Below, in pieces: positions 27,736 through 37,818 of a stretch of DNA of 64,000 bases. The stretch covers positions 1 to 64,000 of the forward strand of contig NZ_JAAVUW010000005.1 of assembly GCF_018449605.1 (NCBI RefSeq), read 5' to 3'. The position numbers were made by a program, and so were the translations under genes. The notes below the pieces were generated by a model. That model did not search any database. It was not told the DNA's origin and worked only from the letters and a program-made list of their open reading frames with translations. Positions within the stretch are counted from its first letter, which is position 1, and every line of letters begins with the position of its first letter. This DNA comes from Luteibacter sp. dw_328 (lineage in GTDB: Bacteria; Pseudomonadota; Gammaproteobacteria; Xanthomonadales; Rhodanobacteraceae).

Positions 27736-28716
27736 TCAGGCCATCGCCGCGCGGCGAATTTGCCGAGCGCTGACGAGCCGCGCGCCCAGCCACCCAAGCA
27801 ACGCCGAAGCGAAGGGTACCGAAAGCAGCAGCCATGCGGGGAGTCCGCCGAAACTGACACTGCCGTCGTAGGCAGCAGTGAGGCGCCCCACTGGGCCGGC
27901 CATGGCCAGTTCGAGGACGACGGCCAGGACCACGGCCAGTATCCCCGCGAGCAAGCCGAGCCAGATGCCTGCATAAAGATAGGGTCGACGAACGAAGGGG
28001 CGACTGGCGCCGATGAGGAGCAGCACGCCGATTTCGGCGCTACGGCTCTGGATATCCACACGAATGGTGTTGCCGACCACCAGGAGAGCGGCAATACCCA
28101 GGAGCAGGGCCAGCAGGGAAACCGCCCGGCTTCCCACGCCGAGAAGCGCATCGAGGCGCTGTCGCCAGGCGCCCGTGTCCTGGACCATGTCGACACCCGG
28201 TGTCGCCTTCATGGCCTCGACCAGGCGGTCGACCTGCTCGACCGGCAGACCCGGCTTCGGCTGCACCGATAGAACGTACGGGAGCGGATTCACATCGAGC
28301 GACTGCAGCGATCCGGAGAACCCCTGCACTTCCGCCAGCTCGTCGAGGCCATCCTTCGGCGTGCGCACGACGATTTCGGCGACCTCGGGGCGACCACGCA
28401 GGGCCGAGGCGGCGGTCTCCGCCATGGCACCGTTCTGCCCGGGCTTCATGAACGCACTGATGGATTGGTTCCGGCCGAGGGCATCGCCCATCCGCTGAAC
28501 ATTGCCCAGCAGCAGGTAGAAGGCCAACGGCAGGGCCAGCGCCACGCCCATGACGGCGACCGTCAGCAAGGTGCCAAGCGGCCGGGCACCCAGGCGACGC
28601 AGGCTGATAGACAGGCTCCACACGTGGTGCTCGCGCCAGGCGCTCACGTGACGAGGGCCGCTGCGACGCGTCTTTTCCGGCTCGGGCTGACGGCGCTGCT
28701 CGCGAACGGCGTTCAT
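27736..28716 (-). CDS. ftsX: Cell division ABC-type membrane protein FtsX
   Basis: The 326-residue protein has four membrane helices (about 48-70, 195-218, 245-268 and 294-315) and a periplasmic domain between the first two. The C-terminus LLSVPFASALLGWLGARL fits the family. With FtsE it regulates peptidoglycan hydrolases at the division site, usually through EnvC-like partners. Its ATG overlaps the ftsE stop codon by four bases (ATGA). The basic cytosolic N-terminus is about 40 residues long. Confidence 0.93.
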   Translation of the reverse strand: MNAVREQRRQPEPEKTRRSGPRHVSAWREHHVWSLSISLRRLGARPLGTLLTVAVMGVALALPLAFYLLLGNVQRMGDALGRNQSISAFMKPGQNGAMAETAASALRGRPEVAEIVVRTPKDGLDELAEVQGFSGSLQSLDVNPLPYVLSVQPKPGLPVEQVDRLVEAMKATPGVDMVQDTGAWRQRLDALLGVGSRAVSLLALLLGIAALLVVGNTIRVDIQSRSAEIGVLLLIGASRPFVRRPYLYAGIWLGLLAGILAVVLAVVLELAMAGPVGRLTAAYDGSVSFGGLPAWLLLSVPFASALLGWLGARLVSARQIRRAAMA

Positions 28717-29390
28717 ACCACCTCCGTGGCGGGGACATCGGCAACCAGCTTGCCGTGGTCGAGGACGACGACGCGTTTTTTCATTCGCTTGATCAGCATG
28801 AGGTCGTGGCTGGCGACAAGAACCGCGGTCCCGACCTGCTGGAATTCGGCGAACAGACCCATGATTTCCATGGCCAGCTGCGGATCGAGGTTGCCTGTCG
28901 GTTCATCGGCAATGAGCACGGCGGGCTTGGCCACGATGGCGCGGGCGATGCCGACGCGCTGCTGCTCGCCCGTGGAAAGGGAACCGGGCAGCTGCTTCTC
29001 ATAGCTGAGCAGGCCGACCTTCTCCAGGGCCGCGCGCACGCGACGCCCACGGTCGGCCGGCGCCACGCCGGCGATCACCAATGGCAGTTCCACATTGGCG
29101 AAGACGGTGCGATCCATCAGCAGCCGGTGGTCCTGGAAAACCATGCCCAGCTTGCGACGGATGCGCGGGATATCGGAGGGACGGACGGTATTGAGCTTCT
29201 GGCCGTCGAGGGTGACGACGCCGTTGGTCGGGCGCTCGATCATGGCCAACAGCTTGAGCAGGGTGCTCTTGCCCGCGCCGGAGTGACCGGTGACAAAGGC
29301 CATCTCGCCGGCTTCGACACTGAACGACACATCGGTAAGGGCCTGGTGATCGCCCTCGTACCGTTTACTCACCAGATCGAAACCGATCAC
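28713..29390 (-). CDS. ftsE: Cell division ATP-binding protein FtsE
   Basis: The 225-residue ABC ATPase has Walker A GHSGAGKST (35-43), signature LSTGEQQRVGIARA and Walker B AVLIADEPTGNLD. It partners FtsX at the inner face of the membrane and couples ATP hydrolysis to septal peptidoglycan cleavage. The start codon is GTG at 29390, at the position of the family's N-terminus (IGFDLVSKRYEG). It heads the unit ftsE-ftsX-double receiver-ung. Three REP elements lie between it and rhlB. Confidence 0.95.
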   Translation of the reverse strand: MIGFDLVSKRYEGDHQALTDVSFSVEAGEMAFVTGHSGAGKSTLLKLLAMIERPTNGVVTLDGQKLNTVRPSDIPRIRRKLGMVFQDHRLLMDRTVFANVELPLVIAGVAPADRGRRVRAALEKVGLLSYEKQLPGSLSTGEQQRVGIARAIVAKPAVLIADEPTGNLDPQLAMEIMGLFAEFQQVGTAVLVASHDLMLIKRMKKRVVVLDHGKLVADVPATEVV

Positions 29391-29473
29391 CGCGTTACCC
29401 GTTGGCCCGTTGAACCCCAGAGGATAAGGGAAGTGGTGTGGGTTTTGCGGCGGCTGGGTCGCGCTTCGCGCTG

Positions 29474-29601
29474 ATCGCCGATAAATCGACTCCTACAGGG
29501 CCGTCGCCGCTGAAGCGGCTCCCACAAGAAGCCCCGAAACCCCGGGGGCCTGCGCTCGCCCGGGGGCCCGCGCTCTGTGCAGGAGCCGATTCATCGGCGA
29601 G
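29474..29601. repeat. Cluster of three REP elements
   Basis: Copies at 29474-29496 (head minus, slightly degenerate ATTTAT core), 29503-29525 (head minus, CTTCAG core) and 29579-29601 (head plus, ATTCAT core, GCAG head). The last ends 3 bases from the rhlB stop codon. A G/C-rich inverted repeat (CCCCGGGGGCC / CGGGGGCCCG) lies between copies two and three. Confidence 0.85.
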
Positions 29602-29604
29602 CTC

Positions 29605-31395
29605 TTAGCTACCGCCGAACAGACGACCGATGCGGCGGAAGAAACCCACCTTTTCCTGGCCGCCCGAGGCAACCGGAGCCGGGCCGCTGGCCGACGGACG
29701 GTTAGCCGCCACCTGACGCGACGGGCGGCGGTTCGGATTGCCCTGCCCCTCGGCGGTCTGGCGCGGCGCTGCGGAGCCGTTCGGCTTTTCACCCTGAACG
29801 TTCGTCGGGGTGCCCCCAGCACCGTTGCCATTCTCGGCGCCCTCGCGGGCACCGCGACCACGGCCACCGCGACGGCGACGCTTCTTCGGTGCGCCATCGG
29901 CGGCCATAGCCTCTGCAGCGGCCGGGAGATCGGCGACCGTCTCGGCGACGACAACCGTCTTCATCGGCACTTCGACAGGCGCGGCGCCGGTGGCGACGAC
30001 GGGCGCGTCGGGACGGGGCGTGCGCGGACGGCGTTCGGCGCTGCCCGAACGCTCGCGGCTGCCGGAGCGCTCACCGGACCGCGGACCGCCACGGCCACCG
30101 TCACGGCTGCCACTGCGGCCACCCTTCTCCGGCGGCGCGCCGCGGGTCGGGATGTGGCCGTCGTTGTCGTTCGGATCGTCGATTTCGTCCTGCACGCCGT
30201 CGGCGCGCGGGCGCGGGGCGGGCATCACCAGCATCCGGGCCTCAATGGAGGCGGTCGGAATCTTTTGGTTGATGTAGGTCTCGATGTCCGGCAGGCCCAT
30301 GGCGTACAGGTCGCAGGCGAAGCTGACCGCATCACCCTCGGCGCCCAGGCGCGCGGTACGGCCGATGCGGTGGACGTAGTCCTCGGCATCCTGCGGCAGG
30401 TCGTAGTTGAACACGTGGCTGACGGCCGGGATGTGCAGGCCGCGGGCGGCCACGTCGGTCGCGACGAGCAGGTCGATCTGGCCGTCCTGGAAGCGCTGCA
30501 GCAGCTTCTGGCGCTTCACCTGCGGCACGTCGCCGGAGATGGCGCCGACGCGGAAGTTGTGGCGCTTGAGACGGTCCGTGACACGCTCGGCGGCGGCCTT
30601 GGTGTTGACGAAGATGATGCTGCGCTCGGTCTTGCTCTCCTCGAGCAGGTTGAGCAGCAGCGGCAGCTTCTCTTCCTTGGAAGGGAAGTAGACGACCTGG
30701 CGCACACGGTCGGCGGTGACGTTCTCGGTCTCCACGACCATCTTCTCGGCCTCGTGCATGTGCTCGTAGGCGAGCTCCAGCACGCGATGGCTGAGGGTGG
30801 CGGAGAACAGCAGCACCTGGCGCTTTTCCCGGGCAGGCAGGCGACGGAAGATGAAGCGCACGTCCTTGATGAAGCCGAGATCGAACATGCGATCGGCTTC
30901 GTCGATGACCATGACTTCGACGCTGCCGAAGCCGAAGACATCCTGCTTGTAGTAGTCGAGCAGGCGACCCGGCGTGGCGATGATGATGTCGCAGCCATCG
31001 CGCAGCTGCTGGCGCTGCTTGTCGTAGTCGACGCCGCCGTAGATCAGGGCGCTGCGCAGGCCGGTGGCCTTGCCGATGACCTGGAAGTCCTTCTCGATCT
31101 GGATCGCCAGCTCGCGCGTCGGCGCGATGATCAAGGCGCGGGGATCGGCGTCCTTGCGGTCCGGCGCGGCCGGGTTGTTGAGCAGGCGGTTCATCAGCGC
31201 GACCAGGAAGGCGAAGGTCTTGCCCGTGCCCGTCTGCGCCTGGCCGGCCACGTCGCGGCCAAGCAGGGCGACCGGGAGGGTGAGCGCCTGGATCGGGGTC
31301 ATACGGGTGATGCCGGCGGCGGCAAGGCCCTGCTGGAGGAGCGGATGAAGGTCGAAGTTTTCGTAGAAGACGTCGGTGAGAACGGTTTGGGACAT
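29605..31395 (-). CDS. rhlB: DEAD-box RNA helicase RhlB with long disordered tail
   Basis: The 596-residue helicase has the Q motif (GITRMTPIQ, 29-37), motif I AQTGTGKT (about 55-62), DEAD ([13 protein letters not shown]), SAT and HRIGRTAR. About 200 C-terminal residues are low-complexity: Arg/Gly/Ser-rich, with the basic run [12 protein letters not shown]. RhlB unwinds RNA, in E. coli within the degradosome; the basic tail probably binds RNA or RNase E. The ATG at 31395 matches the family start, although the frame stays open upstream. It is divergent from trxA, as in E. coli (rhlB/trxA/rho). Confidence 0.93.
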   Translation of the reverse strand: MSQTVLTDVFYENFDLHPLLQQGLAAAGITRMTPIQALTLPVALLGRDVAGQAQTGTGKTFAFLVALMNRLLNNPAAPDRKDADPRALIIAPTRELAIQIEKDFQVIGKATGLRSALIYGGVDYDKQRQQLRDGCDIIIATPGRLLDYYKQDVFGFGSVEVMVIDEADRMFDLGFIKDVRFIFRRLPAREKRQVLLFSATLSHRVLELAYEHMHEAEKMVVETENVTADRVRQVVYFPSKEEKLPLLLNLLEESKTERSIIFVNTKAAAERVTDRLKRHNFRVGAISGDVPQVKRQKLLQRFQDGQIDLLVATDVAARGLHIPAVSHVFNYDLPQDAEDYVHRIGRTARLGAEGDAVSFACDLYAMGLPDIETYINQKIPTASIEARMLVMPAPRPRADGVQDEIDDPNDNDGHIPTRGAPPEKGGRSGSRDGGRGGPRSGERSGSRERSGSAERRPRTPRPDAPVVATGAAPVEVPMKTVVVAETVADLPAAAEAMAADGAPKKRRRRGGRGRGAREGAENGNGAGGTPTNVQGEKPNGSAAPRQTAEGQGNPNRRPSRQVAANRPSASGPAPVASGGQEKVGFFRRIGRLFGGS

Positions 31396-31827
31396 GATGG
31401 GTGGGTGACCTGGAAGTCTCGCGCCGCAAATGCGCGGCAGCGGCCCGGCGGCAACAGAAGGAGCCGCGGGACGGTGGGGGATCCGGCCGGCGTCACGGGA
31501 GAGTCGGGGGCGGCCGGTGCCATGCCGGCGGCCGTACGACGCGCCCGGCGCACGATGGCCGGAGGCGGCGGCGCGCGACCCGACGACTCCCGCTGGCATA
31601 GGTGAAGGGGCTCTGCGCCGAGCCTGTTCACCTATGTCAACGGAAGCCATCCCGTCGGCGCCCTTGAATCGCTTGTATCGCGCCCCTAGTTGCGTTGGAA
31701 TGAGGGCCACCGGCTGCAATAGCCAAGACCTTCGGTTCCGGTTGGACCCGCGACATGGGGCTCCTTAGTGTAGCCGATGCTGGCGTCACGGTCGTCAACC
31801 CCCTTTCACCCCCTTTTGGAGATCACG
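31396..31827. other. Divergent control region between rhlB and trxA
   Basis: A 432-base region with no supported gene. The rhlB frame remains open to 31719, but the residues are unlike the family. It must contain both divergent promoters. A weak trxA candidate is TTGGAC (31742-31747) followed, 18 bases on, by TAGTGT. Nothing else recognisable was seen. Confidence 0.4.
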
Positions 31828-32154
31828 GTGAGCGACAAGATCACCCATACGAGCGACGCTGCCTTCCAGACAGAAGTTCTCGATTCCGACACCCCCGTCC
31901 TGCTCGACTTCTGGGCGGAGTGGTGCGGCCCCTGCAAATCCATTGCCCCGGTCCTCGATGAGTTGGCTGGCCAGTACGAAGGTAAGCTTAAGATCGTCAA
32001 GATCAACATCGACGAGAACCAGCAGACCCCGCGCCAGTTCGGCGTTCGCGGCATCCCCACCCTCATGATTTTCAAGGATGGCAAGGTCGCCGGCACCCAG
32101 ATCGGCGCCGTGGGCAAGAGCCAGCTGACCCAGTTCATCGACAAGTCCATCTGA
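31828..32154 (+). CDS. trxA: Thioredoxin
   Basis: The 108-residue protein is a canonical thioredoxin with the redox motif WCGPC (about 32-36), the cis-proline loop GIPTLMIF and the buried Asp in VLLDFWAEW. It reduces cytosolic protein disulfides with electrons from thioredoxin reductase. The start is GTG at 31828, with GGAG 7 bases upstream; the in-frame ATG at 31777 adds non-family residues. It lies upstream of rho, the conserved trxA-rho order. Confidence 0.96.
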   Translation: MSDKITHTSDAAFQTEVLDSDTPVLLDFWAEWCGPCKSIAPVLDELAGQYEGKLKIVKINIDENQQTPRQFGVRGIPTLMIFKDGKVAGTQIGAVGKSQLTQFIDKSI

Positions 32155-32184
32155 TCGTTTCGCTGTACGGTTCCACCAAGCCGC

Positions 32185-32216
32185 CGCGTGAGGCGCTTTA
32201 CGCCGCGCCTCACGCG
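32185..32216 (+). promoter_or_regulatory. Strong leader hairpin between trxA and rho
   Basis: CGCGTGAGGCGC and its exact complement (12 bp) enclose an eight-base loop. The hairpin is not followed by T residues, so it is not a standard intrinsic terminator. It may be an attenuator or RNA-stability element in the rho leader, since rho genes are commonly self-regulated. Confidence 0.5.
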
Positions 32217-32312
32217 ATGCTAGGCTTCAGAGGTTCGCCGGGACATGCCTTGTCCCCCACGCTGCGAACCCTCTCCCATTTTTTCTTCAACGGCGCCCCG
32301 TGAGGTTTGCCC

Positions 32313-34238
<1,926 letters not shown>

Positions 34239-34260
34239 CCGCGCTTCGTAGAATCCAGCG

Positions 34261-34286
34261 AAAGGCCGCCTCCGGGCGGCCTTTTC
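34261..34286 (+). terminator. Intrinsic terminator of rho
   Basis: AAGGCCGCC / GGGCGGCCTT stem with a short loop followed by TTTTCGTTTTC, 22 bases after the rho stop codon. Confidence 0.85.
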
Positions 34287-34360
34287 GTTTTCGATCTTCA
34301 GCAGAGATTTTGACGAAGCTCGTTGCTGACCGGCTACTAAAGTTGCCGAAACATCACATC

Positions 34361-34389
34361 TTGTGTTGCATGGCCCGCCGATCTAGACT
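34361..34389 (+). promoter_or_regulatory. Candidate sigma-70 promoter of a small transcript
   Basis: TTGTGT (34361-34366), a 17-base spacer and TAGACT (34384-34389) in an AT-rich stretch after rho. The predicted start is near 34396. No open frame with a ribosome-binding site follows before the terminator at 34429-34456. Confidence 0.45.
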
Positions 34390-34395
34390 CTTTAA

Positions 34396-34456
34396 CTAAG
34401 TGGATTGGGGGTTCCCGGTCGGCGTTATAGCCTCGGTGAGTTCACCGGGGCTTTTC
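34396..34456 (+). ncRNA. Candidate ~60-nt small RNA, antisense to the DUF3800 3' end
   Basis: It is bounded by a sigma-70-like promoter and a strong terminator hairpin (34429-34456) with TTTTC. The last ~15 bases overlap the end of the DUF3800 gene on the opposite strand. No family was recognised; the evidence is only promoter plus terminator. Confidence 0.3.
34429..34456 (+). terminator. Terminator hairpin at the DUF3800 3' end
   Basis: AGCCTCGGTGA pairs with TCACCGGGGCT (one G-T pair) and is followed by TTTTC on the plus strand. On the minus strand there is no T-run, so it serves a rightward transcript. It overlaps the last codons of the DUF3800 gene. Confidence 0.65.
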
Positions 34457-35338
34457 GCTTTCTGCGCCAGGGAAAATTTTCAGACCCCAGCCTTCGAAAT
34501 CCACGCCGAGCTTCTGCCGCCCTCCTTTGCAAAAGAACTTGCGCTTAAGAACCTCAAAGGCGCGATTCGGCCTGCCCGGCCGAAGCACCGACAGTCCGAT
34601 CGGACGAGCCACAAGATCCGCAAGCTGCAAACCGGATGAATTGGTTTTCTTGTCGGCGAACTTGATTGCGAACGGAAGCTGTCGACTCCAGCGGTTCGCG
34701 CCGTCGCATATCCTCCTGAACTCAAGCTCGAGGTCGCGATCCTCTTTCTTGCCTCGGCACTCGACGACGATATGAGTCGGGTAGCCTTCCTGATGCTTCT
34801 CTTGAATGAACTCGAAGAGAGTCTCAAGACAAAACCCCAGAGCCACGTGGTATGGGTTGCTCTCCAGCAGGGCCCGTTCTTTTAACCTTGCCTTGTCAAT
34901 CACGCAGCTGACCAGAATGAACTTGCTCGTCTCGATTACTCCGGTCAGTTCGTCGACGAAGCCTTCCTTCTCCAATCGGTCATTGAACCGAAAGCTCCCC
35001 TTCTCCTTGCGGATCTCCTGCTCGTGAAGGACCACGATGTCGTGACCGAAGTGCTTGAACTTGAACGATTCGATAGCAGGAACAACTTTCTGCGCGTAGT
35101 GCCCTTTGTGAAAGATGCAGAGGGCAAGCACGAAGACCGGATAGTTGGGATCCACCGTTTCAAGGCCGTGATCCCCGCTCTCGTCAACGTAGACGACGTA
35201 ATTGCTGAACCGTTCCGTCGGCGCCGAAAGGACGGGAATGGAAAGCGCGCTATCGCTCTGCGGTACTAGCGGCAAGGCAAACTGGCCCGCCGGGGACTGC
35301 TCTTTCTCGTGCACCCCACCTGTCTTCCGCTTGCTCAT
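34442..35338 (-). CDS. DUF3800 domain protein
   Basis: The 298-residue protein has the DUF3800 hallmark YVDESGDHG (about 49-57), a later conserved LHEQEIR stretch and a C-terminal acidic site in SSGLQLADLVARPIG. The family has an RNase H-like fold with conserved acidic residues, suggesting nuclease activity, but no function is established. It is often found alone in variable regions. The gene is visibly more AT-rich than its neighbours, which suggests transfer. The ATG at 35338 has AGAGG 6-7 bases upstream. It sits between rho and glutamate-cysteine ligase. Confidence 0.8.
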   Translation of the reverse strand: MSKRKTGGVHEKEQSPAGQFALPLVPQSDSALSIPVLSAPTERFSNYVVYVDESGDHGLETVDPNYPVFVLALCIFHKGHYAQKVVPAIESFKFKHFGHDIVVLHEQEIRKEKGSFRFNDRLEKEGFVDELTGVIETSKFILVSCVIDKARLKERALLESNPYHVALGFCLETLFEFIQEKHQEGYPTHIVVECRGKKEDRDLELEFRRICDGANRWSRQLPFAIKFADKKTNSSGLQLADLVARPIGLSVLRPGRPNRAFEVLKRKFFCKGGRQKLGVDFEGWGLKIFPGAESEKPR

Positions 35339-35611
35339 CAATAGCCTCTGACCATCCTGGTCGAGGCGCAATGCCTCGTGGAACGGCAGTATACGAAGCA
35401 CATGTCTCGAGCTGTGCGATGACCGGCGTCTTATGGAGACGCCACCCAGAAGTACCGGACTGACTCCGGGGCACCTTCAAGATCTGCCCATGCACAATGC
35501 AGTCGGGTCATTTGCTAACCTGCGCCGCCGGGCATAACACCTTTTCCCGGCGGGCATACGCCCCCATGTGTGCCGACATCCGGCCCTGCCGCTCTCGTCC
35601 AAGGAAAGTCC

Positions 35612-36982
35612 GTGTCCATACCCAGCGCCGCCAAGAGCACGCCTATCGGCGACCGTAACGATCTGGTCACCTATCTCGCCGCTGGCGAGAAACCGCGTGA
35701 AGCCTGGCGCATCGGGACCGAGCACGAGAAATTCGGTTTCTATACGGACGACCTCACCCCGCCGCCTTTCGACGGCGACCGCCCGGGTATCCGCCAGCTT
35801 CTGGAGACGCTGGCCACGCGCTTCGGCTGGGACGTCGCCCGCGAGGGCGACACGCCGGTCGCGCTGACCAAGGGCATGGCCAACATCACCCTGGAGCCGG
35901 CCGGGCAGCTGGAGCTCTCCGGCGCGCCGCTGCTCTCGGTCCACGAGACCTGTGACGAGGTGACCGAACACCTGAAGGAAGTCCGCTCAGTCGCCGAGGA
36001 ACTCGGCATCGGCTTCCTCGGCATGGGCTTCCAGCCGAAATGGCGTCGCGACCAGATGCCGTGGATGCCCAAGGGCCGCTACAAGATCATGCGCGAGTAC
36101 ATGCCCAAGGTCGGTTCGCTCGGCCTGGACATGATGACCCGCACCTGCACGGTGCAGGTCAACCTCGACTTCGCCACCGAAGCGGACATGGTGAAGAAGT
36201 TCCGCGTGGCGCTGGCGCTGCAGCCGATCGCGACGGCACTGTTCGCCAACTCACCGTTCACCGAAGGCAAGCCCAACGGCTACAAGTCCTATCGCTCGCA
36301 CGTCTGGACCGACACCGATGCCGATCGCACCGGCATGCTCGATTTCGTCTTCGAGGACGGCTTCGGTTACGAGCGCTACGTCGACTACATCCTCGATGTG
36401 CCGATGTACTTCAGCTACCGCGACGGCAAGTACGTCGACCTTTCCGGCCAGGACTTCAAGAAGTTCATGCGGGGCGAACTCGCCTCGCTGCCGGGCGAGA
36501 AGGCCAACATGAAGGATTGGGCAGATCATCTGACCACGGCCTTCCCGGAAGTGCGCCTCAAGCAGTACCTGGAAATGCGCGGTGCCGACACCAGCACCTG
36601 GAACTCGCTGTGCGCACTGCCCGCTTTCTGGGTTGGCCTTCTGTACGACGACGTCGCACTCGATGCGGCGTGGGATCTCGTCAAGGACTTCACCAAGGCC
36701 GAACGCCACGCCCTGCGTGACGGCGTGCCGAAGGACGCCCTGGCGCTACCTTTCCGCAATCACAGCGTGCGCGAACTTGCGCTCGAAGCCGTGAAGATCG
36801 CCTCGCATGGTTTGAAGCGTCGTAACGTGCAGGGCCATCGCGGCACCGACGAGTCGATCTACCTCGAGCCACTGGAAGAGATCGCGCTGTCGGGCAAGAC
36901 CCAGGCCGACACCAAGCTGGAACTCTTCCATGGCCGTTGGAACGGCAGTGTGGATCCGATCTTCCGTGAATACGCGTACTGA
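35612..36982 (+). CDS. gshA: Glutamate-cysteine ligase (GCS2, plant/proteobacterial type)
   Basis: The 456-residue enzyme belongs to the GCS2 class. Signatures include WRIGTEHEKFGF (about 31-42), LEPAGQLELSGAPL and the RTCTVQVNLDF strand of the active site. It joins glutamate and cysteine through a gamma bond, the first and rate-limiting step of glutathione synthesis. This class, found in plants and alpha/gamma proteobacteria, is unrelated in length to E. coli GshA. The GTG at 35612 is preferred because AAGGAAA lies just before it. The next gene (UPF0149) follows after 10 bases. Confidence 0.93.
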   Translation: MSIPSAAKSTPIGDRNDLVTYLAAGEKPREAWRIGTEHEKFGFYTDDLTPPPFDGDRPGIRQLLETLATRFGWDVAREGDTPVALTKGMANITLEPAGQLELSGAPLLSVHETCDEVTEHLKEVRSVAEELGIGFLGMGFQPKWRRDQMPWMPKGRYKIMREYMPKVGSLGLDMMTRTCTVQVNLDFATEADMVKKFRVALALQPIATALFANSPFTEGKPNGYKSYRSHVWTDTDADRTGMLDFVFEDGFGYERYVDYILDVPMYFSYRDGKYVDLSGQDFKKFMRGELASLPGEKANMKDWADHLTTAFPEVRLKQYLEMRGADTSTWNSLCALPAFWVGLLYDDVALDAAWDLVKDFTKAERHALRDGVPKDALALPFRNHSVRELALEAVKIASHGLKRRNVQGHRGTDESIYLEPLEEIALSGKTQADTKLELFHGRWNGSVDPIFREYAY

Positions 36983-36992
36983 GCCCCTTCCT

Positions 36993-37688
36993 ATGCAGAT
37001 GAGTGAAACCCGACTCGGCCGTCTCGACGACTTGTTGTCGTCGACCAACCGCTACTCGCTCGAGACGCTCGACGGTCTCTTCTCGGCCGCCCTCGTCGGA
37101 CCGGCCGACGTGGACGTCGACGCCTGCATGGCGGTCCTCGAACTGGGCGGCGCGACACCCTGGGCCTCGGAAGCCGAGGCGAACGAGGCAGGCGTACTGC
37201 TGCGGGAGTTCTGGAAGGTCATCGCCGATCGCGTGGCCGCGGACCCGGTCGTGCTGGGCGAGGAGTCCCTGCCCTTCATCGATTCGCCGGAAGAATTCGA
37301 CGAGATTGAGGACATCAGCACGTATACGGGCGACTTCCCGATCGCCAGTGACTGGGCCGTCGGCTTTCGCTTTGCCATGAATGAGTGGGGCGAGGAGTGG
37401 TCCGAGTGGACGGACGAGAGCCTCTTTCCGTTCATCGGCATGCTGATGACGCTGTCTGCGGATCAGACCGAGCCGACCCCGGATATGCCGGCGTTGCCAT
37501 TGCCGTCGTTCGAAGAGCGGATGGGCCTGCTCAATGAAATTCCGTTTCAGCTGGCGGCGCTGTATCGGCGGCGGCATCCGGGACACGGGCAGACGGTGCG
37601 GCGTGACCCGGCGAAAGTCGGCCGGAATGATCTGTGTTCGTGCGGGAGCGGGAAGAAGTTCAAGAAGTGCTGCGGTAGCCAGGGGTGA
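36993..37688 (+). CDS. UPF0149 (YecA-like) protein with SEC-C motif
   Basis: The 231-residue protein combines an all-helical UPF0149 domain (about 10-185) with a C-terminal SEC-C zinc motif (GRNDLCSCGSGKKFKKCCG). The cysteines CxC...CC bind zinc, as at the SecA C-terminus. YecA of this type binds SecA or ribosomes; a role in protein export or quality control is possible. The starts at 36993 (ATG-CAG) and 36999 (ATG-AGT) cannot be distinguished. It lies 10 bases after gshA and is probably co-transcribed. A REP begins 3 bases after its stop. Confidence 0.85.
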   Translation: MQMSETRLGRLDDLLSSTNRYSLETLDGLFSAALVGPADVDVDACMAVLELGGATPWASEAEANEAGVLLREFWKVIADRVAADPVVLGEESLPFIDSPEEFDEIEDISTYTGDFPIASDWAVGFRFAMNEWGEEWSEWTDESLFPFIGMLMTLSADQTEPTPDMPALPLPSFEERMGLLNEIPFQLAALYRRRHPGHGQTVRRDPAKVGRNDLCSCGSGKKFKKCCGSQG

Positions 37689-37691
37689 AGC

Positions 37692-37714
37692 ATCGCCGCT
37701 GAAGCGGCTCCCAC
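37692..37714 (-). repeat. GTAG-type REP element
   Basis: Single copy with head GTGGG on the minus strand and the CTTCAG core, starting 3 bases after the UPF0149 stop codon. Confidence 0.85.
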
Positions 37715-37760
37715 AGGGCGCGGTTCGCGCAGGTAGTGGCAGTCACACGTTTCTGGCATA

Positions 37761-37793
37761 AAAAAACCTCCCCGTCGCCGGGGAGGTTTTTTC
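37761..37793. terminator. Bidirectional intrinsic terminator
   Basis: CCTCCCCG / CGGGGAGG stem with a TCGC loop, flanked by seven A residues on the left and six T residues on the right. It terminates both the UPF0149 transcript and the convergent fadL transcript. Confidence 0.92.
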
Positions 37794-37818
37794 GTTTCAG
37801 GCCTTACTGATCAGACGA

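Noticed and set aside
27723-28196. N-terminal extension of the double-receiver protein into ftsX
   Set aside because: The residues are out of frame with ftsX and have no receiver homology; the GTG at 27722 has a good ribosome-binding site.
30154-31605. A 483-codon plus-strand frame over rhlB
   Set aside because: It is antisense to the helicase, with no ribosome-binding site or domain.
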